DNA of 64,000 nucleotides from G963667145 sp963676515 [NCBI: Candidatus Cloacimonadota bacterium]. Lineage in GTDB: Bacteria > Cloacimonadota > Cloacimonadia > G963667145. A model generated the notes under the pieces. That model did no database searches and was not told where the DNA came from. It saw only the letters and a list, made by a program, of their open reading frames with translations. A program made the translations under genes and the position numbers. The stretch spans positions 1,517,859 to 1,581,858 of the forward strand of contig OY781061.1 in the NCBI GenBank assembly GCA_963676515.1, in the 5' to 3' direction. Positions 18,655-26,688 of this stretch are shown in pieces (the stretch's first letter is position 1; every line of letters begins with the position of its first letter).

Positions 18655-19266
18655 ATGAAAGAAAGTATGAAAAGTAAGCAAAATATGGCGATACGAGAAA
18701 CTACAGATGTTATAATTGAATGTCTTATTAATGATCAATCAATAAGTGAAAGTTTGATATCTGACAGTTATTCCGCTGCTTTAAACAAACAGGAAATCTT
18801 TGGGAAAAAAAATTTTAGTTTAGTCGTATTAATTCAAAATGCTATCTTGAGAATTCAAAGGACTCGCTTTTTAACCTCAGAGCAAAAGCAAAATTATAGA
18901 GATGAATTAAATAAGACTCTCAAAGAATTACAAAATCCACTTGGGACTTCTCCCGTGCAGATTAAGGATTTGCTCTCCGATACAGATGATATTAAAAAGC
19001 AAATAAGTGAAGATGATTTGAATGTAGAGCTTATTTGCTCTTCTATAAATAAACTTCAGGATAAAATAAAAAAAGTTAAAATTCTTAACTTTGATGACAA
19101 TGAAAAAATCCCTCTACTAAAATATCTTCAAAATCTAGGGGTTTTTTTAGGCAAAGTCTCACTGTATGGTCTTGTATTTAATTCTATAATTATTGTTTGT
19201 CTTTTTTTTGTTTTGCTTATTATGGATCCATATGGTATTTATACTTTTCTTAGTAATAAAATATAG
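18655..19266 (+). CDS. Unknown protein with C-terminal membrane helix, cassette cargo
   Basis: 203 residues. The ATG follows a good ribosome site (CAGGAGAAAAA). Residues 1-160 are polar and mostly helical, with coiled-coil-like stretches (SEQKQNYRDELNKTLKEL; INKLQDKIKKVKIL). Residues about 167-192 form one strong transmembrane helix (GLVFNSIIIVCLFFVLLIMD) with a short tail. No signal peptide, so a tail-anchored or N-in topology is likely. I do not recognise a family. Codon use is AT-rich with many AAA, ATT and TTA, unlike dapB and atpG. Position inside the dapB repeats suggests recent acquisition. Confidence 0.75.
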   Translation: MKESMKSKQNMAIRETTDVIIECLINDQSISESLISDSYSAALNKQEIFGKKNFSLVVLIQNAILRIQRTRFLTSEQKQNYRDELNKTLKELQNPLGTSPVQIKDLLSDTDDIKKQISEDDLNVELICSSINKLQDKIKKVKILNFDDNEKIPLLKYLQNLGVFLGKVSLYGLVFNSIIIVCLFFVLLIMDPYGIYTFLSNKI

Positions 19267-19283
19267 AATTATTTCTCACAATC

Positions 19284-19396
19284 GAAAATGGTTTACTCTG
19301 GGAGCTTTGCGGGCAGCTATTTTTTTGGCTCGGAACAAAGGTTTTTATCGATTTGAAGATGTTTTTGATGAGATTTTGGGTTTGCAGAATTAGCAA
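19284..19396 (+). pseudogene. Detached second copy of the dapB 3' end
   Basis: Encodes the DapB C-terminus (LGALRAAIFLARNKGFYRFE and following, to ILGLQN and stop) but has no start of its own and no N-terminal three quarters. Relative to the working copy it has Gly to Trp, Ala to Thr and Lys to Arg changes. It is therefore a diverged remnant or the end from another strain's allele, not an exact recent copy. Confidence 0.85.
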
Positions 19397-19496
19397 ATTA
19401 ACTCTTGACAGTATGTTTGATTTTTCGAGTTTTAGATAAAATTGGATTGATTGATGAGCTTAAAAATGCGTTTAAAGATTAAAGATGGAGATTATA

Positions 19497-19751
19497 ATGG
19501 AAAATTGGAATTTAGAGAAGTTAAATAAAGGCGTTAAGAAGTTAGATTTCATAGATTTCAAACTATCGCAACTGGCATCTTTTGCTTTTGCGTTGATGGT
19601 TGTAAAAATGTTTCCTTTTTTACGAAGATTGGGATTTAAAAAACTTTTGGGTTTGCTTGTTTTGAGTGGTGTCAGACCTTTTTGTAAGTTTTTCCCCTTG
19701 AGCGATTTGCACGCGAAAGTGGTGGACGAAGAAGCTTCGGAAGAGCAGTAA
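19497..19751 (+). CDS. Small membrane-associated protein upstream of atpG
   Basis: 84 residues from ATG 19497, which is preceded by GGAG at a good distance; an in-frame ATG at 19485 is less well placed. It has two hydrophobic segments (about residues 24-37 and 44-60) separated by basic residues, and an acidic tail (DEEASEEQ). No family recognised. It lies 27 bases before atpG on the same strand, so the two are probably co-transcribed. A link to the ATP synthase is only inferred from position. Confidence 0.6.
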   Translation: MENWNLEKLNKGVKKLDFIDFKLSQLASFAFALMVVKMFPFLRRLGFKKLLGLLVLSGVRPFCKFFPLSDLHAKVVDEEASEEQ

Positions 19752-19778
19752 ATAAAGATTTTGTGAGGAGTAGAGACG

Positions 19779-20627
19779 ATGGGTAATCTAAAAGCTATCA
19801 AAAGCAGAATAGAGGGTGTAAAATCTACCAGACAAATAACTAATGCGATGAAGATGGTGGCGGCTAGCAAACTGCGAAAATCACAGGAAGCGATTGAGTC
19901 GGCACGCCCTTATGCAAATTTGGTGGGCGGGATGCTCTCTTGCGTGAAGAAAAAGAACACTCAGTCGGTGCATCCTTTTTTTTTAGCGAAAGATAGCCAG
20001 AAATCAGCTTTAGTAGTGGTGACTTCCGACCGTGGTTTGTGTGGCTCTTTTAACTCTGAAATTGTAAAAAGGGTGAAAGCTCATCTAGATGCTAATGCGA
20101 ATGTGGATGTGATTTGTGTGGGCAAAAACGGCACGATTGCTCTGAAAAAGGTTTGCGAGGTTTACAGCCAGTTCACGGGTTTGTTCAACAGTATGGATTT
20201 TTCCGTTGCCAAAGATATTACGGAGATTGTGCTGGATTTGTATCTGAACAAAGGGTATGAGAAGGTGGATGTTATTTACAACAAGTTTGTTTCAGCGATT
20301 CAGCAAGACATTATTTTTAAAAAGCTTTTTCCGATAGAGCCTTCTGTGGAAGAAGATTTTTCTGCAACAGATTTTTTGTACGAACCAGATGAGGATGCTA
20401 TTGTAGAAGAGTTGGGCAAAAAGTACATCTCTGTGGAAATTTGGCGAATTCTCTTGGAGTCGTCGGCAGCCGAGCAAGCCGCTAGAATGACCGCGATGGA
20501 TAATGCTACGGAGAACGCTAGCGATATTATCCAGAGTTTGTCGTTGCAGTACAATAGAGAAAGACAGTCTGCTATCACTGGAGAGATTATCGACATTGTG
20601 GGTGGAGCAGAGGCTATTAACGAGTAA
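19779..20627 (+). CDS. atpG: F1 ATP synthase gamma subunit
   Basis: Central rotor stalk of F-type ATP synthase. The N-terminus (LKAIKSRIEGVKSTRQITNA MK region, then MVAASKLRKSQEA) and the C-terminal AARMTAMDNATENA helix with RQSAITGEIIDIVGGAEA are the two coiled-coil signatures of the family. Length 282 is normal. The ATG follows GAGGAGTAGAGACG. It is unusual in standing alone: no other ATP synthase gene is in the window, whereas atpG usually lies between atpA and atpD. A terminator follows. Confidence 0.94.
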   Translation: MGNLKAIKSRIEGVKSTRQITNAMKMVAASKLRKSQEAIESARPYANLVGGMLSCVKKKNTQSVHPFFLAKDSQKSALVVVTSDRGLCGSFNSEIVKRVKAHLDANANVDVICVGKNGTIALKKVCEVYSQFTGLFNSMDFSVAKDITEIVLDLYLNKGYEKVDVIYNKFVSAIQQDIIFKKLFPIEPSVEEDFSATDFLYEPDEDAIVEELGKKYISVEIWRILLESSAAEQAARMTAMDNATENASDIIQSLSLQYNRERQSAITGEIIDIVGGAEAINE

Positions 20628-20660
20628 TTTTTCTCTTTTTTTAAGAGAAGATATAATTTG

Positions 20661-20700
20661 GCTATCTCACTTTAAGGTAAAGAGTTGAGGTAGCTTTTTT
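20661..20700 (+). terminator. Rho-independent terminator after atpG
   Basis: Stem GCTATCTCA/TGAGGTAGC with one G-U pair and a possible inner CTTTA/TAAAG pairing, followed by six T. It separates atpG from the arginine operon. A shorter hairpin, TTCTCT/AGAGAA, lies just upstream. Confidence 0.75.
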
Positions 20701-20731
20701 ACAATAAGATTTTAAGTAAGGAGTTAGGGCG

Positions 20732-21772
20732 ATGTTAAGAGTTTCGGTTGTGGGTGCTACGGGATATTCTGGTGTAGAGCTGGTAAGAATATTGCTGAGT
20801 CATCCTGAGGTAAAAATCGCTGATTTGGTGTCCAAAAGTTATGTTGGCAAAGATTTTGCAGAGATTTATCCCGCTTTTCGCGGGAAGCTAGATAGTGTGT
20901 GTAAAGCTCTGGACACAGCGGAATTGGCTCAAAGTAGTGATTTGGTGTTTTTGGCGTTGCCGACTGGACCTGCCCAGAAGATAGCTTCTGAGTTACTGGC
21001 GGAAGAAGTCAAGGTGATAGACCTCGGAGCGGATTTTCGCTTGGAAGATGTGGAAGATTACCAGCAATGGTATGGGTCTGAGCATCAGGCTGTGCAGTTG
21101 CTAGATCAAGCGATTTACAATATTCCCGAAATCCACAAGAAGAAGCTGGAAGATGTGCAACTGGTGGCGAATCCTGGCTGTTACCCTACGAGCGTTTTGC
21201 TGGGGTTAGCACCGATAATGGACAAACAGATTGTGGATATTTCCAGCATTATCATCGATAGTAAATCGGGTGTGAGTGGTGCTGGTCGTGGATTAAATAT
21301 TGGAGTGCAATTTTGTCAGCAGGCGGAAAATTTCAAGGCTTACAAGGTGGCTTCCCACAGGCATATTCCTGAGATAGAGCAAGAGCTGAGCAAGCTCTGT
21401 GGGGAAAAGGTTTTAGTGAGTTTTACACCGCACCTTTTACCTTTGAAAAGGGGCATATTGTCCACGATTTACTTGGATCTGCTGGAAAAGGTAGATATGA
21501 GTGAGTTAAGAAAATATTATGAAGAGTATTATCAAGATGCTTCGTTTGTGTGTTTGTTGCCAGAGGGCGAGCTGCCGGAGATAAAGAATGTTGCTGGTAG
21601 TAACGATTGCCACTTAAATATATTTCTGGATGAGCGAGTGGGGCGACTAGTGGTGGTGAGCGTGATAGACAACCTCGTGAAAGGAGCTGCGGGACAAGCG
21701 GTGCAAAATATGAATATTTTGTGTGGTTTTGAGCAAAGCTTAGGACTAAGCGGACTTAGAGCGGGAGTGTAG
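20732..21772 (+). CDS. argC: N-acetyl-gamma-glutamyl-phosphate reductase
   Basis: Third step of arginine synthesis: NADPH-dependent reduction of N-acetylglutamyl phosphate. VVGATGYSGVELVR (about residues 6-19) binds the cofactor. The catalytic cysteine is in NPGCYPT (about 151), and SGVSGAGRG (about 185) is conserved. Length 346 is usual. The ATG follows AAGGAGTTAGGGCG. First gene of argC-argJ-GNAT-argB-argG, a classic cluster order. Confidence 0.96.
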   Translation: MLRVSVVGATGYSGVELVRILLSHPEVKIADLVSKSYVGKDFAEIYPAFRGKLDSVCKALDTAELAQSSDLVFLALPTGPAQKIASELLAEEVKVIDLGADFRLEDVEDYQQWYGSEHQAVQLLDQAIYNIPEIHKKKLEDVQLVANPGCYPTSVLLGLAPIMDKQIVDISSIIIDSKSGVSGAGRGLNIGVQFCQQAENFKAYKVASHRHIPEIEQELSKLCGEKVLVSFTPHLLPLKRGILSTIYLDLLEKVDMSELRKYYEEYYQDASFVCLLPEGELPEIKNVAGSNDCHLNIFLDERVGRLVVVSVIDNLVKGAAGQAVQNMNILCGFEQSLGLSGLRAGV

Positions 21773-21774
21773 GA

Positions 21775-22992
21775 ATGGTAAAGACAAGTTTTCTAGGGGT
21801 TTGTTACCCTCAAGCGTATAAGGCTGGAGCTGCGGTAGCTGGGCTGAAAAAGAAAGGTCTGGATATGGGTGCGGTTTTCTCGCCCGTGGATTGCGTTTGT
21901 GCGGGCGTGTTTACCCGTAACAAGGTGATGGCTGCCCCAGTGCAGTATTGTCAAGCAGCCCTGAAGGGTGCTGTGACCAGAGCGGTGGTGGTAAATAGTG
22001 GCAACGCTAACGCTTGCACGGGAGCAGAGGGGCTGGAAGATGCAGGATCTACGGCAAAAGCGATGGGTCATGCTCTGCAAATCCCCGCATCACAGGTGAT
22101 GGTCTTGTCCACAGGTGTGATAGGCTATCGATTGCCGATAGATAAGGTGCTGAAAGGCGTAGATGCTGTGTGCAAAGAGTTGAGTCGCGATAACGATGAG
22201 AAGTTGGCAGCAGCGATGATGACGACCGACACCAAACCTAAGCAGGCAGGAGTGAGCTTTGCCTTGGACGATAAAGAGGTGCGAATCGGCTCTGTAGCCA
22301 AAGGCTCGGGGATGATACATCCCAATATGGGGACGATGTTGTCGGTGATAACCACAGATGTAAGTATAAGCAAGGAGCTTCTGCAAAAGGCTCTGAGCGA
22401 GGCAACGGAGTTGTCATTTAATATGGTAAGCGTGGATGGAGACACTTCCACCAACGATACTGTGTTGCTTATGGCAAACGGACAAGCTGGCAACAAGAAG
22501 ATAGAGAGTGCTGAGTCCCAAGAGTTTGCTACATTCTACGAGAATTTGCTGGCTGTCTGTGTTAGTTTGGCTAAGCAGATAGCTGCCGATGGAGAGGGAG
22601 CTGGAAAATTGGTGAGCGTGAAGGTGAGCGGAGCGAGAAGCGACGAGGATGCTAAGGTTATTGCTAAGAGTATCTGTGGCTCAAATCTGGTAAAGACCGC
22701 TATTTTTGGTGAAGATGCGAACTGGGGAAGGGTGCTAGCAGCGGCTGGCTATTCAGGAGCTGATTTTGACCCAGAGAGGGTTTGTATCTCTTTTAGCTCC
22801 CCAAAGGGGAAGATAGCTCTAGCTGTGCAGGGCAAAGGTGTAGAGTTTAGCGAAGAAAGAGCCAAAGAGATTTTGGGCGAAGACGAGATAGAAATATTGG
22901 TAGAGATGATGCAAGGCGAGAGCTCAGCTACGGCTTGGTGTTGTGACCTTAGTTACGACTATATCAAGATAAACGCCGACTATCGGTCTTGA
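21775..22992 (+). CDS. argJ: Bifunctional ornithine acetyltransferase / N-acetylglutamate synthase
   Basis: Recycles the acetyl group from N-acetylornithine to glutamate. The precursor is normally cleaved into two chains before a threonine nucleophile, here in HPNMGTMLS (about residue 184). The usual residue before that Thr is Ala; here it is Gly. Other family signatures are VVNSGNANACTG (about 78-89) and the SATAWCCDLSYDYIKINADYR C-terminus. Length 405 is standard. It starts two bases after the argC stop. Confidence 0.95.
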   Translation: MVKTSFLGVCYPQAYKAGAAVAGLKKKGLDMGAVFSPVDCVCAGVFTRNKVMAAPVQYCQAALKGAVTRAVVVNSGNANACTGAEGLEDAGSTAKAMGHALQIPASQVMVLSTGVIGYRLPIDKVLKGVDAVCKELSRDNDEKLAAAMMTTDTKPKQAGVSFALDDKEVRIGSVAKGSGMIHPNMGTMLSVITTDVSISKELLQKALSEATELSFNMVSVDGDTSTNDTVLLMANGQAGNKKIESAESQEFATFYENLLAVCVSLAKQIAADGEGAGKLVSVKVSGARSDEDAKVIAKSICGSNLVKTAIFGEDANWGRVLAAAGYSGADFDPERVCISFSSPKGKIALAVQGKGVEFSEERAKEILGEDEIEILVEMMQGESSATAWCCDLSYDYIKINADYRS

Positions 22993-23002
22993 GTGTATTG
23001 AG

Positions 23003-23404
23003 ATGACCCGAAAAGCGACAACTTTTGATGTGCAAGCCATTTATGAGATTATTCACATTGCCAGCGATTATGGGATTTTGCTTTTGCGAACGGAAGACGA
23101 TTTGCGGAAGTGCATAGACGAATTTTGGGTGGAAGAGATGGACGAGCGTGTCGTGGCGTGCTGTGCTTTGGCGGTGTATAGTCAGAAATTAGCAGAGATA
23201 AGGTCGATGGCTGTGTTGCCCAACTATCAGGGAAAGGGTATAGCCAGTGGGCTTTTGCAGAAATGTTTGGATACTGCTAAGAAGAAAGGGATTTATGAGG
23301 TGTTGACTATTACCAATCGCCCCAATATTTTCGACAAAAAGGGCTTTGGTACACAATTAGATGGGCAATCGGCACTTATCTATAGAACTGGCAACGGTTT
23401 ATAA
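23003..23404 (+). CDS. GNAT acetyltransferase, likely N-acetylglutamate synthase
   Basis: 133 residues with one GNAT fold. The acetyl-CoA pyrophosphate loop is in MAVLPNYQGKGIASGLLQKCL (from about residue 70), and the DKKGFGTQ segment near the C-terminus is typical of short ArgA-type acetyltransferases. Located between argJ and argB, it probably makes N-acetylglutamate to prime the acetyl cycle that ArgJ sustains. The substrate is inferred from context, not from residues alone. Confidence 0.8.
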   Translation: MTRKATTFDVQAIYEIIHIASDYGILLLRTEDDLRKCIDEFWVEEMDERVVACCALAVYSQKLAEIRSMAVLPNYQGKGIASGLLQKCLDTAKKKGIYEVLTITNRPNIFDKKGFGTQLDGQSALIYRTGNGL

Positions 23405-23427
23405 TAAAATGGTTATAGGGTAAATTT

Positions 23428-24303
23428 ATGGATTTGAGTAGAGCAAAACAGAAAGCGGCGACTTTGATAGAGGCTTTGCCTTATATTAAGCGATTTCGTG
23501 GGAAGACGGTAGTGGTGAAATATGGCGGCAATGCGATGGTGGACAAGAAGTCGAAAGAGGCTGTGGTGATGGATTTGGTGCTGATGCGTTTTGTGGGGAT
23601 GCGAGTAGTGGTGGTGCATGGAGGAGGTCCAGAGATTGCTAATTACCTGAAGAAAATGCAGATAAAGAGCGAATTTATTAACGGACTACGCAAAACAACC
23701 AAGGAGACGATGGATGTGGTGGAGATGGTGCTCTCGGGGAAGGTGAACAAAGAGATAGTCGCAGGACTCAACTTCCACGGTGGCTCAGCAATAGGTTTGT
23801 CGGGTAAAGACGATAACTTCATCAAGGTGAAGAAAAAAGAGATGGTGGTCGACAAAAAAGCTGTAGACTTGGGTTTTGTGGGTGAGATTACTAAAGTGAA
23901 GACCAAGACCTTGGAGAACCTACTGGACGATGGATTTGTGGTGGTGGTAGCACCTGTGGGAGTGGATGATGCCCAAAACACTTACAACATCAATGCCGAT
24001 ACGGCAGCGGCGGAAGTGGCAGCGGCTTTGAAAGCGGACAAGTTTTTGCTCCTGACAGATATAGAAGGTGTGTATGATGGTCAAGAGTTTATCTCGCGAT
24101 TGACTCCTGCGAAGATAGACGAGATGGTGGCTTCTGGCGTAATATCTGGAGGGATGATCCCCAAAGTGGAATGTTGCAAGAGGGCTATCGCTGGCGGAGT
24201 GAAACAGGTGCATATTATAGATGGTCGGTTAGAGCATTCGATGCTTTTGGAGATTTTTACAGATAATGGTATCGGGACGATGATAAGGGAAGATTTAGAT
24301 TGA
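23428..24303 (+). CDS. argB: Acetylglutamate kinase
   Basis: Phosphorylates N-acetylglutamate, the second step of arginine synthesis. VKYGGNAM (about residues 31-38) is the ATP-phosphate loop; VVHGGGPEI (about 67) and the NINADTAAAEVA region (about 190) bind substrate and nucleotide. Its 291 residues include an N-terminal helix (SRAKQKAATLIEALPYIKRF) as seen in arginine-inhibited hexameric forms, so feedback inhibition by arginine is likely. Confidence 0.95.
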   Translation: MDLSRAKQKAATLIEALPYIKRFRGKTVVVKYGGNAMVDKKSKEAVVMDLVLMRFVGMRVVVVHGGGPEIANYLKKMQIKSEFINGLRKTTKETMDVVEMVLSGKVNKEIVAGLNFHGGSAIGLSGKDDNFIKVKKKEMVVDKKAVDLGFVGEITKVKTKTLENLLDDGFVVVVAPVGVDDAQNTYNINADTAAAEVAAALKADKFLLLTDIEGVYDGQEFISRLTPAKIDEMVASGVISGGMIPKVECCKRAIAGGVKQVHIIDGRLEHSMLLEIFTDNGIGTMIREDLD

Positions 24304-24360
24304 GTAGTGCTAAATTTTATTGGTTAGATTTTGATATAAATTAAATATTTAGGAGAGATA

Positions 24361-25557
24361 ATGAAAATCGTATTGGCTTATTCTGGAGGTTTGGATACCT
24401 CTGTGATTATTCCTTGGCTAAAAGATAACTACGAAGGTGCAGAGATAATAGCTGTAGCCGCAGATGTAGGACAAGGAGCACAGGAGTTGGAAGGATTGGA
24501 AGAGAAAGCGATCAATTCTGGAGCGAGTAAAATTTTTGTAGAAGATTTGAAAGATGAGTTTGTGGAAGATTTTGTGTGGCCAACTTTGGCTTCGGGAGCT
24601 ATCTATGAGCGGAAGTATCTTTTGGGAACAGCTATGGCAAGACCAGTGATAGCTAAGGCTTTGGTAAAAATTGCCCTGCAAGAAGGGGCGGAATATATAG
24701 CACACGGTTGCACTGGCAAAGGTAACGATCAGGTCAGGTTTGAGTTGACGGTAAAAGCTTTGGCGCCTGAGCTGAAGATTATCGCTCCTTGGAGAGTTTG
24801 GGATATCAAATCTCGCCAAGATGCTTACAATTACGCTAATGAAAGAGGCATCAAGATAGCGGTTTCGCAAGAGAAGCCCTACAGTATGGATCGCAATGTT
24901 TGGCATCTTTCGCACGAAGGCGCAGATTTGGAAGATCCCAGAAATGAGCCGCTGGACAACATCTATATGATGGCTGTGTCGCCTGCATCTGCTCCAGACA
25001 AGCCGACTTATGTGGAAATAGAATTTGCTAAAGGGTTGCCGATAGCTGTGGATGGCAAGAAAATGAAGCCTTTGGCTATCGTGGAGGCACTCAATAAGAT
25101 AGCTGGGGCTAATGGTGTCGGCATCGACGATTTAGTAGAAAATCGCCTTGTGGGGATGAAATCTCGCGGTGTCTATGAAAATCCAGCGGGTAGAGTGCTG
25201 GTGACAGCTCACCAAGAGTTGGAGTACTTGACTTTGGACAGAGACACGCTGCATTACAAAGAGATGTTGTCGGTGAGGTTTGCCGAGCTGGTTTATAATG
25301 GCAAGTGGTTTTGCACCTTGAGGGAATCTTTGAGCGAATTTGTGAAAAAAACGCAAGAGGATGTGAACGGAGTGGTGAAGATGAAACTTTACAAAGGTAA
25401 TTGCACGATAGCGGGGATGAGTTCTCCTACTTCACTCTACGATCAGGAACTGGTAACTTTTGAAGAAGATTCAGTTTATAATCAAGCTGATGCCGAAGGA
25501 TTTATCAATCTTTTTGGGTTGCAAATGAAGGTCAAAGCTCTGAGCAAAAGAAGATAA
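24361..25557 (+). CDS. argG: Argininosuccinate synthase
   Basis: Joins citrulline and aspartate with ATP. The PP-loop [11 protein letters not shown] is at residues 6-16, and [14 protein letters not shown] (about 119-132) and [14 protein letters not shown] (about 174) form the substrate sites. Length 398 is normal. The ATG follows AGGAGAGATA. It is 57 bases behind argB, and a strong terminator marks the end of the arginine operon. argH and argD are not in the window. Confidence 0.96.
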   Translation: MKIVLAYSGGLDTSVIIPWLKDNYEGAEIIAVAADVGQGAQELEGLEEKAINSGASKIFVEDLKDEFVEDFVWPTLASGAIYERKYLLGTAMARPVIAKALVKIALQEGAEYIAHGCTGKGNDQVRFELTVKALAPELKIIAPWRVWDIKSRQDAYNYANERGIKIAVSQEKPYSMDRNVWHLSHEGADLEDPRNEPLDNIYMMAVSPASAPDKPTYVEIEFAKGLPIAVDGKKMKPLAIVEALNKIAGANGVGIDDLVENRLVGMKSRGVYENPAGRVLVTAHQELEYLTLDRDTLHYKEMLSVRFAELVYNGKWFCTLRESLSEFVKKTQEDVNGVVKMKLYKGNCTIAGMSSPTSLYDQELVTFEEDSVYNQADAEGFINLFGLQMKVKALSKRR

Positions 25558-25572
25558 GAAATTTGTTGTTTT

Positions 25573-25607
25573 AAGGTTAGCAGGGGCTACCTGCTAACCT
25601 TTTTTTA
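25573..25607 (+). terminator. Rho-independent terminator after argG
   Basis: A perfect 12-base stem, AAGGTTAGCAGG/CCTGCTAACCTT, with loop GGCTA and a run of T. One of the strongest terminators in the window. Confidence 0.93.
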
Positions 25608-25621
25608 GGTGGAGAAATAAG

Positions 25622-26527
25622 ATGTTTTGGCATTTGATTGTGGCTATTTTTGTGATGCTTTGTTGGGGAATAGGTTATATTTGGTTCAAGATGAGTTTTC
25701 TGAGCTTCGGCGTGTTTACAGTGGTGATAGTTAAATTTTCCCTCGGGGCTTTGGTTCTGACGATTTATATGAAGGTCAAAGGAATAAAAGCTCATTACTC
25801 GAGGCTGAAGTTCAAGCAGTTGCTTTTGCTAGTTTTTTGTGATCCGTTTTTGTTTTTCTTGGGTGAAGGGTTTGCTCTCAAGTATGTTTCTGCAACGCTT
25901 ACCTCTATTTTTATCTCTACAATACCGCTGTTCACGCCACTGATTGGGAGATTATTTTTTGGTTATCCGATAAGGAAAGGTGTTTTTTTAGGGCTATTTA
26001 TCTCTTTTGCAGGTGTGGTAACGATTGTGGGCTTATCGGGTGTGGGTCAGGGATCACTGCTAGGTATAGCTTTGCTGATGTTTGCTGTTTTTAGTTCGCT
26101 TTTCTATGTGGTGCTCTTGCAAAATTTGTCTACCGATTTCCCCGTGATTCAGTTAGTGAGAGACCAATTTCTGCTCGCTTCTTTGTATTTTTTGCCACTG
26201 TTTTTTATTTTTGAATTTCCTCACATCGGGCAGACGGTGATAGTGCCAGAAGCCTTGGAGGGATTGCTGTTTCTGGTTATTTTTGAAACTATCTTGGGAT
26301 TTATCGGTTACAACTATCTGATCAAAGAGATAGGGGCTGTATCCACCAACTCATTTCTGAATTTGATGCCAGTGGTGACGATGATAGGTGCTTATTATAT
26401 GCTGGATGAGGCTATGAGTTGGCAAAAAATTGTGGGAGTAGTGCTGGTGCTTTTGGGTCTTTTTGTGGTGCAGTTACCCAGATTGCTACAAAGAAAAGTA
26501 AGAATGAGGTTCTTGTTCCCAGAATAG
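25622..26527 (+). CDS. EamA-type (DMT superfamily) transporter
   Basis: 301 residues with about ten hydrophobic helices in two EamA repeats, an inner-membrane exporter or importer of small metabolites. The second repeat contains the conserved LNLMPVVTMIGAYYMLDEA, with the family's proline and glutamate pattern. The C-terminus is basic (RLLQRKVRMR), placing it in the cytosol. The ATG follows GGTGGAGAAATAA. The substrate cannot be told from the sequence. Confidence 0.85.
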   Translation: MFWHLIVAIFVMLCWGIGYIWFKMSFLSFGVFTVVIVKFSLGALVLTIYMKVKGIKAHYSRLKFKQLLLLVFCDPFLFFLGEGFALKYVSATLTSIFISTIPLFTPLIGRLFFGYPIRKGVFLGLFISFAGVVTIVGLSGVGQGSLLGIALLMFAVFSSLFYVVLLQNLSTDFPVIQLVRDQFLLASLYFLPLFFIFEFPHIGQTVIVPEALEGLLFLVIFETILGFIGYNYLIKEIGAVSTNSFLNLMPVVTMIGAYYMLDEAMSWQKIVGVVLVLLGLFVVQLPRLLQRKVRMRFLFPE

Positions 26528-26688
26528 ATTTAATTTTCTGGTGGCTACTACTTTGTGAATGATTTTAATTTTATTAAGTTTTCTGGCGTTTTACTATTTT
26601 GTTCAGGGGAAGATTTTCAGGCTTGACATTCTAACTTCCTTGATTTGTGTTGCAGAAAACTATTTTGAAAAAAAGGGCGGTTTTGAAT

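Larger units (their letters stand above)
18511..19396 (+). mobile_element. Putative integrated one-gene cassette at the dapB 3' end
   Basis: An 886-base unit (the inserted DNA plus one repeat copy) bracketed by direct repeats of the dapB terminus. The interior is clearly more AT-rich than dapB and holds one intact gene. The arrangement is what site-specific or homologous integration at a gene 3' end leaves behind: one repeat completes dapB, the other is a displaced remnant. No integrase, transposase or terminal inverted repeat is visible, so the mechanism is unknown. A tandem duplication followed by insertion is an alternative. Confidence 0.6.
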
